A DNA stretch of 6,724 nt from JBJXDT01 sp046153505 (GCA_046153505.1 JBJXDT010000045.1:1-6724); one strand, 5' to 3'. Numbered from the stretch's first letter, positions 1-5,844 are shown. Notes: generated by a model not told the origin, from the sequence alone. Program-made: numbers and translations.

Positions 1-56
1 TAATTTATACAGTATTGCCTGAATAGGGCTTACAGGCTGGGCTGAAGAGGTAAGAT

Positions 57-167
57 ATGATGCAATCCACTAATAATTCTTTGAAATTCCCTGTAGATTT
101 CCCTGTTAATGGGAATTTAATATGGAGAAGGGTTAGCAGCAGACTCGTTCCACCGCCAAAAAATTAA
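57..167 (+). CDS. Possible 36-residue small protein
   Basis: This short ORF starts at tandem ATG codons (57 and 60) and ends at TAA 165-167. A good Shine-Dalgarno-like sequence, GAAGAGG at 44-50, lies 6 nt before the first ATG. The stop codon touches the first base of a perfect intrinsic terminator, which fits a real transcript ending here. The peptide begins MMQSTNNSLKF, contains FPVDFPVNG and IWRRV, and ends RLVPPPKN. It has no hydrophobic segment, no cysteines and a basic, proline-containing tail. I do not recognise it and cannot assign a function. It converges on the response-regulator gene. It could equally be chance coding in a 3' untranslated region of an upstream plus-strand gene off the left edge; all three plus-strand frames carry stops in the first 53 bases, so no larger gene runs into it. 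Confidence 0.3.
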   Translation: MMQSTNNSLKFPVDFPVNGNLIWRRVSSRLVPPPKN

Positions 168-207
168 CTTAATAAAAAAGCACCCGTAGGGTGCTTTTTT
201 ATTAAGT
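167..207. terminator. Bidirectional intrinsic terminator
   Basis: A perfect 19-bp inverted repeat (167-185 and 189-207) closes a 3-nt loop, GTA. The core GCACCC/GGGTGC is flanked by A6 on one side and T6 on the other, so on either strand the GC-rich stem is followed by a U-tract. It ends the response-regulator transcript on the minus strand, 12 bases past its stop codon, and any plus-strand transcript from the left edge. Confidence 0.93.
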
Positions 208-218
208 ATTCTATTTCA

Positions 219-1637
219 TTAGTAGGCCTGTTGAGGCATCGTTAACCTGAATTTTTCAATGCGGTAACGCAGCATATCTCGTGAAAGACCTAAAATCTTT
301 GCTGTCTTAGAGACATTCCAATCAGTTTTTTCAAGTGTTCTTTTTAATAACTCTTGCTCATCTTCTGTCACCTTTGAAACTGGTTTTGCCATATTAGGTA
401 CCCTGCGATCCAATACAGCACCATTCCAGTTTTCAATCTGCAAACTTGGGCATATCGTCAGTTGATCAGCGTCAATCTCATTTTCTTGCGCAAGTAACAC
501 GCACTGCTCTAACATATTGCGCATTTCTCTAACGTTACCTGGCCAACCATAACTTAATAATAACTCTTGCGCCTTTGGTGTGAATTTTAGGCCTTTTTTG
601 CCATAATGTTTGCCATGGGTTTGCAGGAAATGCTCAGCAAGTTGCAAAATATCGTTACCCAATGAGCGCAATGGAGGCGGCGATATCGTAATTACTCTCA
701 GACGGAAAAATAAATCACTGCGGAAACGACCTTCTTTGACCATTTTTTCTAAATCTTGATTTGTTGCACTAATAATACGAATATTCACCTTGCGCTCGCG
801 CACGCTACCAATACGACGTACTGATTTTTCTTCTAGCAATTTCAATAACTTAGCTTGAATACTCAAATCCACTTCGCCAATTTCATCCAAGAATAAAGTG
901 CCGCCTTCTGCAGCCTCTACCAAACCAATCCGACGCTCTTTAGCATCCGTAAATGCGCCTTTTTCATGCCCAAATAACTCCGACTCAAGCAAGTTAGCAG
1001 GTAATGAAGCGCAATTAATTTCAATGAAAGGCTGGTTGCTACGCATACCATCAAAATGCAACGCGCGAGCAAGCAATTCCTTGCCTGTACCAGTCTCGCC
1101 ATTAATCAAAATAGCAGGCAAGCTACTATCTTTAATTTGTTTCTCTACATCTAGCACTTGCCTGATTTTAGATTTCATCGCTTGCATTGGCGTAGAATCA
1201 CCAATAATCGCATCTAACGAAGCCCCACGTGCTTGGCGACGATTCATTACAGACATAGTTTTTTCGACTTGCGCTTGGCCAAGTAGATTATCTAGTACCA
1301 CTTTAAGCTCAGCGAGCGATACTGGCTTACCAACGTAATCGTTAGCTCCTGCCTTCATCGCATCGACTGCAATATCAATGTTACCCTCGCCTGTCATCAT
1401 GACAATCTTAAGTTCAGGATCAATCTGTTTAGCTGCATTAATTACATCAATACCATTTTTTCCAGGTAGCATATAATCTGTAAGCAACACATCAGGGCGC
1501 AACTCTTCAAGCCGCTTTAAGCCATCCTCTGCAGAATATGCAACATGTGTTTCCCACTGATAGCGCTCAAGATAAAGTCTAATGTTATCGGCTAATAGCG
1601 TATCGTCATCAATAATTAAAATGGAGTTATTGCTCAT
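219..1637 (-). CDS. NtrC-family sigma-54 response regulator
   Basis: This cytoplasmic activator (472 residues, usual family length) has three domains. The receiver (about 5-119) shows the acidic pair D11/D12, phospho-acceptor D54 in LLTDYMLPG, T82 and K104. The sigma-54 AAA+ domain (about 143-384) shows Walker A GETGTGKE (180-187), ELFGHEKGAFTDA, Walker B GGTLFLDE (245-252), sensor I ATNQDL, the arginine-finger region FRSDLFFRL and sensor II GWPGNVRE. A Fis-type helix-turn-helix (about 426-463, NVSKTAKILGLSRDMLRYRI) binds enhancer DNA. The sigma-54 contact loop reads GAFTDA rather than GAFTGA. The ATG lies 8 bp beyond the kinase stop, and the Shine-Dalgarno AAGGGA (1642-1647) overlaps that stop, implying translational coupling. 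By family it uses ATP to remodel closed sigma-54 RNA polymerase complexes once phosphorylated by its partner kinase. The target genes are not shown by the sequence; the neighbouring copper-oxidase cluster is the obvious candidate. Confidence 0.95.
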   Translation of the reverse strand: MSNNSILIIDDDTLLADNIRLYLERYQWETHVAYSAEDGLKRLEELRPDVLLTDYMLPGKNGIDVINAAKQIDPELKIVMMTGEGNIDIAVDAMKAGANDYVGKPVSLAELKVVLDNLLGQAQVEKTMSVMNRRQARGASLDAIIGDSTPMQAMKSKIRQVLDVEKQIKDSSLPAILINGETGTGKELLARALHFDGMRSNQPFIEINCASLPANLLESELFGHEKGAFTDAKERRIGLVEAAEGGTLFLDEIGEVDLSIQAKLLKLLEEKSVRRIGSVRERKVNIRIISATNQDLEKMVKEGRFRSDLFFRLRVITISPPPLRSLGNDILQLAEHFLQTHGKHYGKKGLKFTPKAQELLLSYGWPGNVREMRNMLEQCVLLAQENEIDADQLTICPSLQIENWNGAVLDRRVPNMAKPVSKVTEDEQELLKRTLEKTDWNVSKTAKILGLSRDMLRYRIEKFRLTMPQQAY

Positions 1638-1641
1638 TTTT

Positions 1642-1647
1642 TCCCTT
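1642..1647 (-). promoter_or_regulatory. RBS of response regulator, overlapping kinase stop
   Basis: On the minus strand AAGGGA lies 4 nt before the regulator ATG, and its two A bases belong to the kinase TAA stop (1646-1648). Ribosomes ending the kinase would be placed directly on the regulator's start. Confidence 0.7.
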
Positions 1648-3124
1648 AATTCATACTGAAGCGCAAGCAGGCTTGTGTGCCCAGTCCTGGCTTACTATGT
1701 AAAATGATATTACCTCCAAAGCGCTCCATGATGCGTTTCACAAGGGCAATGCCCAAGCCTACGCCATTATGTTTTGTTGTATAGAATGGTTTATATGCAA
1801 GCTCTATCTGCATTGGCGTCATACCAGCACCAGTATCGCTCACAAGCAAATCAATATAATTACTCTTAAGTGAAGGCTGCAACTCAACACGTAGCTTGCC
1901 GCCATTTGGCATTGCTTCAATCGCATTACCAATTACACTCGCCAAAGCTTGATTTACCAAAGCACGATTGCCCGCAACTAACGGCAACTCAGCTACTGGC
2001 AGTACTAACTCTGTTTCAATCCTGTTTTGCTTTAATTGCATTTCAAAATTTGGTAAAAATTCTTCTATCATAGGTACTAAGCTAATTTCTTGACGCTCAC
2101 CAGAAACTGGGCGAGAAAACACCAGCAGTTCACGTATCCACTTACCTAAGCGATCCACTTGGCCGATAATATCCTGCGCACTCTTGCGAGCATCTTGTGG
2201 GTCTGCATCTAGTGCCAGCTCTGCACTAGAACGAATTGCTGCAAGTGGGTTACGAATACTATGGGCGACAGAGGCAGACATCTCACCAATAACACACAAT
2301 GTTTGCGCTTCTCCCAAACGTTCTTGCTGTTCTTTAATTGCGACATCTGCGCGACGGAATATCCAGAATGGGGCAATGTAGAGAAATAAAGCTGCCAAAG
2401 TTATACTTGTCCAAATGAGCTGTTTACCATGGTGAATGGCTTGTAACAAACTTTGTGGTTGTTTATAAATTTGCACTACTGCAACAACATCACCAGAAGC
2501 ATCCGTCAACGGAATATAGCTCTCAAAGTAAGGGGTGCCCGATGCTGCGACAAAATGTTGTTCAGATTTATGTGAATTACCGCCGAAATAATCATTTGCC
2601 AAGGCAGCGCGACGTGCTAAAACAGTATCCATATCTTTGGCATCGCCGCCAATTTTTCCAATAAGCGAAGGATTCGTCGACCAAACAACCACTCTGTCAC
2701 GCGTATATACATTGGCCATCAGCAAGTCAGGTAATGCTCTAATATGGTCAAAAAACTGATTGCGCACATCAGCAGCTTGCTTAGCATTCATGCCTATTTT
2801 TGAAAGATCAGTACGCTGGTCAAGAACTTGTCCTAGATTCGCTTGCGAACCTAGACGAAATGCATCCGCCTCTACGTTATTAACACTCTCGACAAACTGA
2901 GTGGTCAAAACAACGTCGTAATCCATGATTTCGCGGGTAAGATAATGTGAAAGAACTGAACCAAAAATGCCACAGAAAGTAACAACTGTCACGACACCAA
3001 TGATTGAAAACCAAGGTACATATTCCAAACGTAACAATGCGCCAGGCTTAGCCATTTTTGGCAGCTGCAATCTGACGGCTCTACTTGCCAAATCAAAAAA
3101 ACTAATGCTTGGTTTAGAATACAT
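1646..3124 (-). CDS. Membrane-bound sensor histidine kinase
   Basis: This is the likely partner kinase of the adjacent NtrC-family regulator. I use ATG 3124 (492 residues), preceded by GGGGGAAAT. A GTG at 3166 would add 14 residues but has no good Shine-Dalgarno. A cytoplasmic N-terminus (about 1-38) is followed by TM1 (about 39-61, FSIIGVVTVVTFCGIFG), a periplasmic sensing region of about 170 residues resembling single Cache-type sensors (about 63-234) and TM2 (about 236-256, LIWTSITLAALFLYIAPF). Then come the H-box ASVAHSIRNPLAAIRSS with phospho-acceptor H288, the N-box NQALASVIGNAIEAM (N400), the DTGAGM box (430-435), KPFYTTK and the glycine box GVGLGIALVK (454-463). It thus has HisKA plus HATPase_c, with no PAS or HAMP evident. 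The residue after the His is Ser, where Glu or Asp is usual. The ligand is unknown; the periplasmic sensor near a copper-oxidase cluster suggests a metal or redox cue, but that is inference. Confidence 0.93.
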   Translation of the reverse strand: MYSKPSISFFDLASRAVRLQLPKMAKPGALLRLEYVPWFSIIGVVTVVTFCGIFGSVLSHYLTREIMDYDVVLTTQFVESVNNVEADAFRLGSQANLGQVLDQRTDLSKIGMNAKQAADVRNQFFDHIRALPDLLMANVYTRDRVVVWSTNPSLIGKIGGDAKDMDTVLARRAALANDYFGGNSHKSEQHFVAASGTPYFESYIPLTDASGDVVAVVQIYKQPQSLLQAIHHGKQLIWTSITLAALFLYIAPFWIFRRADVAIKEQQERLGEAQTLCVIGEMSASVAHSIRNPLAAIRSSAELALDADPQDARKSAQDIIGQVDRLGKWIRELLVFSRPVSGERQEISLVPMIEEFLPNFEMQLKQNRIETELVLPVAELPLVAGNRALVNQALASVIGNAIEAMPNGGKLRVELQPSLKSNYIDLLVSDTGAGMTPMQIELAYKPFYTTKHNGVGLGIALVKRIMERFGGNIILHSKPGLGTQACLRFSMN

Positions 3125-3271
3125 ATTTCCCCCGAAATAAATTTGCAAAACACCCACTAAATACACTTACTTTAGATTTGACTTACCTAGCATAGTAACG
3201 CCACAATCCGCTCAGACTTTAAGTAAAACTAGACTTTCTTTTTACTATTAAAGCCTCGTATCCATGGGTGT

Positions 3272-3307
3272 ACTATAGGGGTATTGGCGGGTAACTACTA
3301 TGGGGTA
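3272..3307. repeat. Direct repeat ACTAT(A)GGGGTA
   Basis: ACTATAGGGGTA at 3272-3283 recurs as ACTATGGGGTA at 3297-3307, 25 bp on, with a related CGGGTAACTA between them at 3288-3297. On the minus strand the first copy contains TACCCCT, which fits the NarL-type heptamer pattern TACYYMT; one heptamer proves nothing alone. Spacing of between two and three helical turns is compatible with cooperative binding by a regulator. Confidence 0.5.
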
Positions 3308-3313
3308 AAACCC
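3303..3313. repeat. Short inverted repeat GGGT-AAA-ACCC
   Basis: The four-base arms GGGT (3303-3306) and ACCC (3310-3313) flank three A bases. It overlaps the second GGGGTA copy. It is small enough to occur by chance and is noted because it sits in the same cluster of G-run elements. Confidence 0.35.
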
Positions 3314-3320
3314 TACATTT

Positions 3321-3340
3321 TGGGGACTATATAGCCCCCA
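3321..3340. promoter_or_regulatory. 20-bp palindromic operator-like element
   Basis: The arms TGGGG (3321-3325) and CCCCA (3336-3340) flank the perfect 8-bp palindrome CTATATAG (3327-3334). Nine of ten base pairs are symmetric; only the A3326/C3335 pair fails. The symmetry and size fit a homodimeric DNA-binding protein. The TATATAG centre could also act as a -10-like region. It lies about 200 bp upstream of the kinase start, a distance usual for an enhancer-type site. No binding protein can be named from sequence. Confidence 0.5.
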
Positions 3341-3342
3341 TT

Positions 3343-3354
3343 TTTGGGGAAAAT
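3343..3354. repeat. 12-bp direct repeat, copy 1 (TTTGGGGAAAAT)
   Basis: The 12-mer TTTGGGGAAAAT is identical to the copy at 3444-3455, with 101 bp between starts. This copy also forms CCCCA-TTTT-TGGGG (3336-3349) with the right arm of the 20-bp palindrome. Confidence 0.6.
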
Positions 3355-3420
3355 CAGTATCGATAAAACTGCCTAAAACCCTTGCTATTGTTGGCTTATA
3401 AGACATCTTACCTTAAAATG

Positions 3421-3444
3421 ACATTAGCCCGTTCGGGCTAATGT
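3421..3444 (-). terminator. Intrinsic terminator after the 234-residue protein gene
   Basis: A perfect 10-bp stem (3421-3430 with 3435-3444) closes a 4-nt loop. On the minus strand it is followed by TCATTTTAAGG, a modest U-tract, and it lies about 35 bp past the stop codon at 3481. It probably ends the SCO/Sel1/234-residue transcript and insulates the kinase/regulator pair. On the plus strand no T-run follows. Confidence 0.75.
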
Positions 3445-3455
3445 TTGGGGAAAAT
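3444..3455. repeat. 12-bp direct repeat, copy 2 (TTTGGGGAAAAT)
   Basis: This exact copy of the element at 3343-3354 abuts the terminator hairpin. It may be a distal member of the same set of protein-binding sites, or a chance recurrence in A/T- and G-run-rich sequence. Confidence 0.5.
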
Positions 3456-3480
3456 TCTACCTTAGTTTAATTAAAAAATT

Positions 3481-4185
3481 TCACTGAGTTTCCGTGCTAA
3501 TATTTACTTTTTTAACTAAGAAATTTTCACTTTCAAATCCAAGTTCAACTTTTGCTTTTCCACCCGTCGGGCAACAATCTTTATCGCCAGATTTAAATAA
3601 ATTTACTTCAGTGCTCATAGACTCTAAATCTGGCCAAACTGGCTGCCTAATCGAAGTGCCTTTTGGGAGTTGTTTCGATAATTTTGGTAGCCAACTTTTT
3701 GCGTCTATTGGCATCCAATGGTCTGTATGCCACAAGTAATAATTTGTTGACTCAACACCATCAGCATTGGTCGAGGTCATACTCATAAGCCGATCCTCAC
3801 CAGTAACAATAACAAGAGGATCTTTGTAAACAGTTGTCGATGGATCCATACGCACCACAAGTGGCTTCGCCTCTTTAGTGTAAGCACGATTAGCAAAGAC
3901 CACCCATGCATGTTGATCACAAGACTGCTCATCATGGCCTAGGCAATATTGCGTCTGATACATATCAATTAAATCAATGGTTACTAGCCATCTAGCACGC
4001 AGTATATGGCAATTACTCCATTGCTTTCCAAGGCCGAAAGTAATTTCACCGACTTCTACACAGTGCTCTTGCACACCTTCAAAAAGTACATTGCCAGGAC
4101 TCAGCTTAACAGGGTCATCCTCTGCAGCTTGCACCTTAAAAGAAATCAATATAGCAAGAAAAAATGTAGTCCAGAATTGTTTCAT
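3481..4185 (-). CDS. Secreted protein of unknown function with DCCPTGG motif
   Basis: I do not recognise a named family. The 234-residue product starts with a Sec signal peptide (MKQFWTTFFLAILISFKVQA, likely cut before A21) and has no later membrane segment, so it should be periplasmic or extracellular. The mature part has six cysteines (42, 59, 81, 89, 204, 205), an even number compatible with disulphides, and is rich in aromatic residues. Near the C-terminus GDKDCCPTGGKAKVELGF (200-217) resembles a motif I associate with uncharacterised exported proteins ending in a beta-rich segment; this is recollection, not a search. The histidines in NCHILR, LGHDEQSCDQHAW and WHTDHW could be metal ligands, but that is speculation. 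AAGGA at 4191-4195, 5 nt before ATG, supports the start. It follows the Sel1 gene by 35 bp and is the last gene before a terminator, so it is probably co-transcribed with the SCO and Sel1 genes. Confidence 0.85.
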   Translation of the reverse strand: MKQFWTTFFLAILISFKVQAAEDDPVKLSPGNVLFEGVQEHCVEVGEITFGLGKQWSNCHILRARWLVTIDLIDMYQTQYCLGHDEQSCDQHAWVVFANRAYTKEAKPLVVRMDPSTTVYKDPLVIVTGEDRLMSMTSTNADGVESTNYYLWHTDHWMPIDAKSWLPKLSKQLPKGTSIRQPVWPDLESMSTEVNLFKSGDKDCCPTGGKAKVELGFESENFLVKKVNISTETQ

Positions 4186-4220
4186 TAAAATCCTTGTGGA
4201 AATTTGCAGCTAAAGTAATG

Positions 4221-5201
4221 CTAGTGTGCTTTTACTTGTTGCAGATACTCTTGTGCAGGAATATACCCTTGTTGAGCGGCACTTGCTAGCCATTTAGATG
4301 CTTCTTGTTTGTTTTTTGCAACGCCCTTGCCCTCTGCGTAACTCACGCCTAGATAATACTCACCAACTGGGCTACCTAATTTAGCTGCTTGCTTAAACCA
4401 TTGCAATGCCTCTGTGTCATCCTGATGAACACCAAGTCCTTCAAGATACATTACACCTAGATTAGCTTGTGCTTCTGCATTCCCTTGCTCTGCCGATTTA
4501 CGTATCCACCAAGCACCTTCTATTTCATCGCGCTCTACGCCTTCGCCATCACGAAACATTTCACCTAAACTGGATTGTGCTTGTGGTTCGTTCTTTAATG
4601 CGGCACTACGAAACCACTCTAAAGCCGCTTCTGGTGCAGCATCTACGCCCCTGCCAGTTTTATAAATTTCGCCTAAATTACTTTCTGCAAAAGCATTGCC
4701 TTGCTCAGCAGCTCGACGAAACCAATCAGCAGCCACCTTATAGTCGCGCTCAACAACTCGACCCTCGGTATAATAAACCCCTAAGCTCGCTTGTGCATCA
4801 GCGTCACCTTGCGCGGCCGCCTTACTAAACCAAGTTAGCGCAACCGCATCACTCGCATCCACTCCAAAACCGTTCGCATACATATTTCCCATCATGGTCA
4901 ATGCGGGCGCATAACCATTATCGGCTGCTTTTTGAAACCACTGTAATGCAGATGCGTAATTTTTGTTCAAATAATCATTACGGCCATTTTCAAAAAACGC
5001 ATTCACTTTAGAATCTACGATTCTTGTAGGATTTACTTCGGTAAGTTCTTTGCTGACATCTTCAAAATTGTTAGTTGAAACAACTTGCGTTTCTGAGGAA
5101 TCGTTTTGATAATCTGTATCAGCAATAGCGTATGTGTTAACGCCGACTGCTGCAGTTAGAAATACCAAGCAACGAATGGCCGGATTTATGCCCCAAGCCA
5201 T
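4221..5201 (-). CDS. Periplasmic Sel1-repeat (SEL1/TPR-like) protein
   Basis: The 326-residue product has an N-terminal signal peptide (MAWGINPAIRCLVFLTAAVG..., likely cut after AIA at 27), a short Ser/Thr/Asn-rich linker (about 28-62), a TPR-like half repeat (about 66-97, YASALQWFQKAADNGY) and about six Sel1 repeats of 35-36 residues (about 98-313) with the pattern A-x2-LG-x-Y-G-x-GV-A-x-WF-x-AA-x-G. A partial repeat closes the protein at QEYLQQVKAH. Sel1 arrays form alpha-solenoids that act as protein-protein scaffolds; no enzyme residues are expected. ATG 5201 lies inside the end of the SCO gene (16-bp overlap) with no good Shine-Dalgarno (TACCTTCCA precedes it), so translation probably depends on ribosomes ending the SCO frame. 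The tight linkage suggests it serves the SCO/MCO products, for example as an assembly scaffold; that is inference. Confidence 0.93.
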   Translation of the reverse strand: MAWGINPAIRCLVFLTAAVGVNTYAIADTDYQNDSSETQVVSTNNFEDVSKELTEVNPTRIVDSKVNAFFENGRNDYLNKNYASALQWFQKAADNGYAPALTMMGNMYANGFGVDASDAVALTWFSKAAAQGDADAQASLGVYYTEGRVVERDYKVAADWFRRAAEQGNAFAESNLGEIYKTGRGVDAAPEAALEWFRSAALKNEPQAQSSLGEMFRDGEGVERDEIEGAWWIRKSAEQGNAEAQANLGVMYLEGLGVHQDDTEALQWFKQAAKLGSPVGEYYLGVSYAEGKGVAKNKQEASKWLASAAQQGYIPAQEYLQQVKAH

Positions 5202-5803
5202 TGGAAGGTACTCGCAATGTTAGCCGCAGAACTACGTAGTGAAATTGCACCCCAACGGTTAAATTTATCGTTGCCATAACGCGCCATACCGATATGATTA
5301 TTCAAGTCACGATCACGCTCTGGATCAGGGTCAAAATAACCTAAGCTTTTACGTAGTGTTTCAATATCTTTAGGTTTTCCCGTGAGGAAACTCCAGCCTG
5401 GTTTCACTTCAAAGTTATCGGCATAGGCCTTCAATATTTTTGGTGAATCTAACTCTGGTTGCAATGACACTGAGATAAAAAATACATCTTTACCCATTCT
5501 ATCGCCTAGCAAATCCTGAACTTTTCTAAGGTTTGCGGTAGCAATCGGACAACGGCCATCTTGGCAGCCTATCAAAAAGAAATTAAGCAAAACGGTTTTG
5601 TTTTTAACCATATCGTCATAGAACAAAACGCTTTTACCATTTTGATCCACTAAGGGTACATTCGGAAAAAAGCCTGATTGTGCTGCGCGTGAATTTGGCT
5701 CGCTAGGCGCTTGCGCTGCTAAAGCACGTGTTGGTGCTAAAATACTAGCCCCTAGACTCAACCCAAGACCTGCACCTAATCCTAAAAAACTTCTTCTATC
5801 CAT
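5186..5803 (-). CDS. Tat-exported SCO1/SenC-like copper/thiol protein
   Basis: The 205-residue product has a twin-arginine signal (DRRSFLGLG, hydrophobic stretch about 7-24, likely cut after ALA near 29) and a thioredoxin-like fold. The usual SCO order is visible: PLVDQNGKSVLFYDDMVKNK, then the strand VLLNFFLIG, the metal/thiol motif CQDGRCP (C80, C85), FFISVSLQPELDSP, LTGKP and a late histidine (H170 in LNNHIGMARYGN). SCO proteins bind Cu through CX3C plus a distal His and deliver it to copper oxidases or act as thiol reductants; here the spacing is CX4C. Tat export suggests folding, perhaps with cofactor, before export. GGAGAG (5809-5814) supports the start. It lies 75 bp downstream of the MCO gene, across a terminator, and overlaps the Sel1 gene. 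Its neighbour suggests MCO metallation as its role rather than cytochrome oxidase assembly, which is inference. A peroxiredoxin-like protein is a less likely alternative. Confidence 0.87.
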   Translation of the reverse strand: MDRRSFLGLGAGLGLSLGASILAPTRALAAQAPSEPNSRAAQSGFFPNVPLVDQNGKSVLFYDDMVKNKTVLLNFFLIGCQDGRCPIATANLRKVQDLLGDRMGKDVFFISVSLQPELDSPKILKAYADNFEVKPGWSFLTGKPKDIETLRKSLGYFDPDPERDRDLNNHIGMARYGNDKFNRWGAISLRSSAANIASTFQWLGA

Positions 5804-5808
5804 GTTTG

Positions 5809-5814
5809 CTCTCC
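5809..5814 (-). promoter_or_regulatory. RBS of SCO-like gene
   Basis: GGAGAG on the minus strand lies 5 nt before ATG 5803 and is one of the best Shine-Dalgarno matches in the window. It suggests the SCO gene is translated independently, unlike the Sel1 gene behind it. Confidence 0.65.
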
Positions 5815-5844
5815 AAAACTTTTAAAAAATCACTTAGTTACAAA

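Larger units (their letters stand above)
3125..3480. promoter_or_regulatory. Gene-free control region upstream of the kinase operon
   Basis: About 355 bp lie between the stop of the 234-residue protein gene and the kinase start, with no credible ORF. At the right end is a hairpin terminator (3421-3444) for the upstream operon. The middle (about 3271-3355) is dense in G4/C4 runs: ACTATAGGGGTA (3272-3283), CGGGTAACTA (3288-3297), ACTATGGGGTA (3297-3307), a GGGT-AAA-ACCC inverted repeat (3303-3313), a 20-bp palindrome (3321-3340) and a further TGGGG (3345-3349). Because a terminator precedes it, the kinase/regulator promoter should lie here, reading on the minus strand. I could not identify a convincing sigma-70 hexamer pair, and GG-N10-GC spacing for sigma-54 occurs only once, on the wrong strand and with a poor match. 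Confidence 0.6.

Noticed and set aside
898..1338. Plus-strand 146-codon ORF opposite the response regulator
   Set aside because: It lies wholly antisense to the conserved AAA+ and linker coding sequence; its composition is a reverse-complement shadow, with no RBS or recognisable domain.
3125..3166. GTG 3166 as the kinase start
   Set aside because: It has no good Shine-Dalgarno; ATG 3124 has GGGGGA close upstream, and the extra 14 residues add nothing recognisable.
3194..3210. Minus-strand GTGGCGTTACTATGCTA as a -24/-12 promoter for the kinase
   Set aside because: Spacing between GG and GC is nine bases, not ten, which sigma-54 promoters do not tolerate well.
3321..3336. Plus-strand GG-N10-GC match as a sigma-54 promoter
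   Set aside because: Only the GG and GC doublets fit; TGGGGACT lacks the CAC of the -24 element, the T before GC is poor, it is embedded in a palindrome, and it would read away from any gene.
3167..3480. CRISPR array or mobile-element end in the repeat-rich gap
   Set aside because: The repeats are 11-12 bp, unevenly spaced and few; there is no transposase, no terminal inverted repeats with target duplication and no regular spacer pattern.
4469..4828. Plus-strand 119-codon ORF opposite the Sel1 gene
   Set aside because: The repeated codon pattern of the Sel1 array creates a long antisense open frame; the His/Leu-rich product looks like a shadow and has no start signal.
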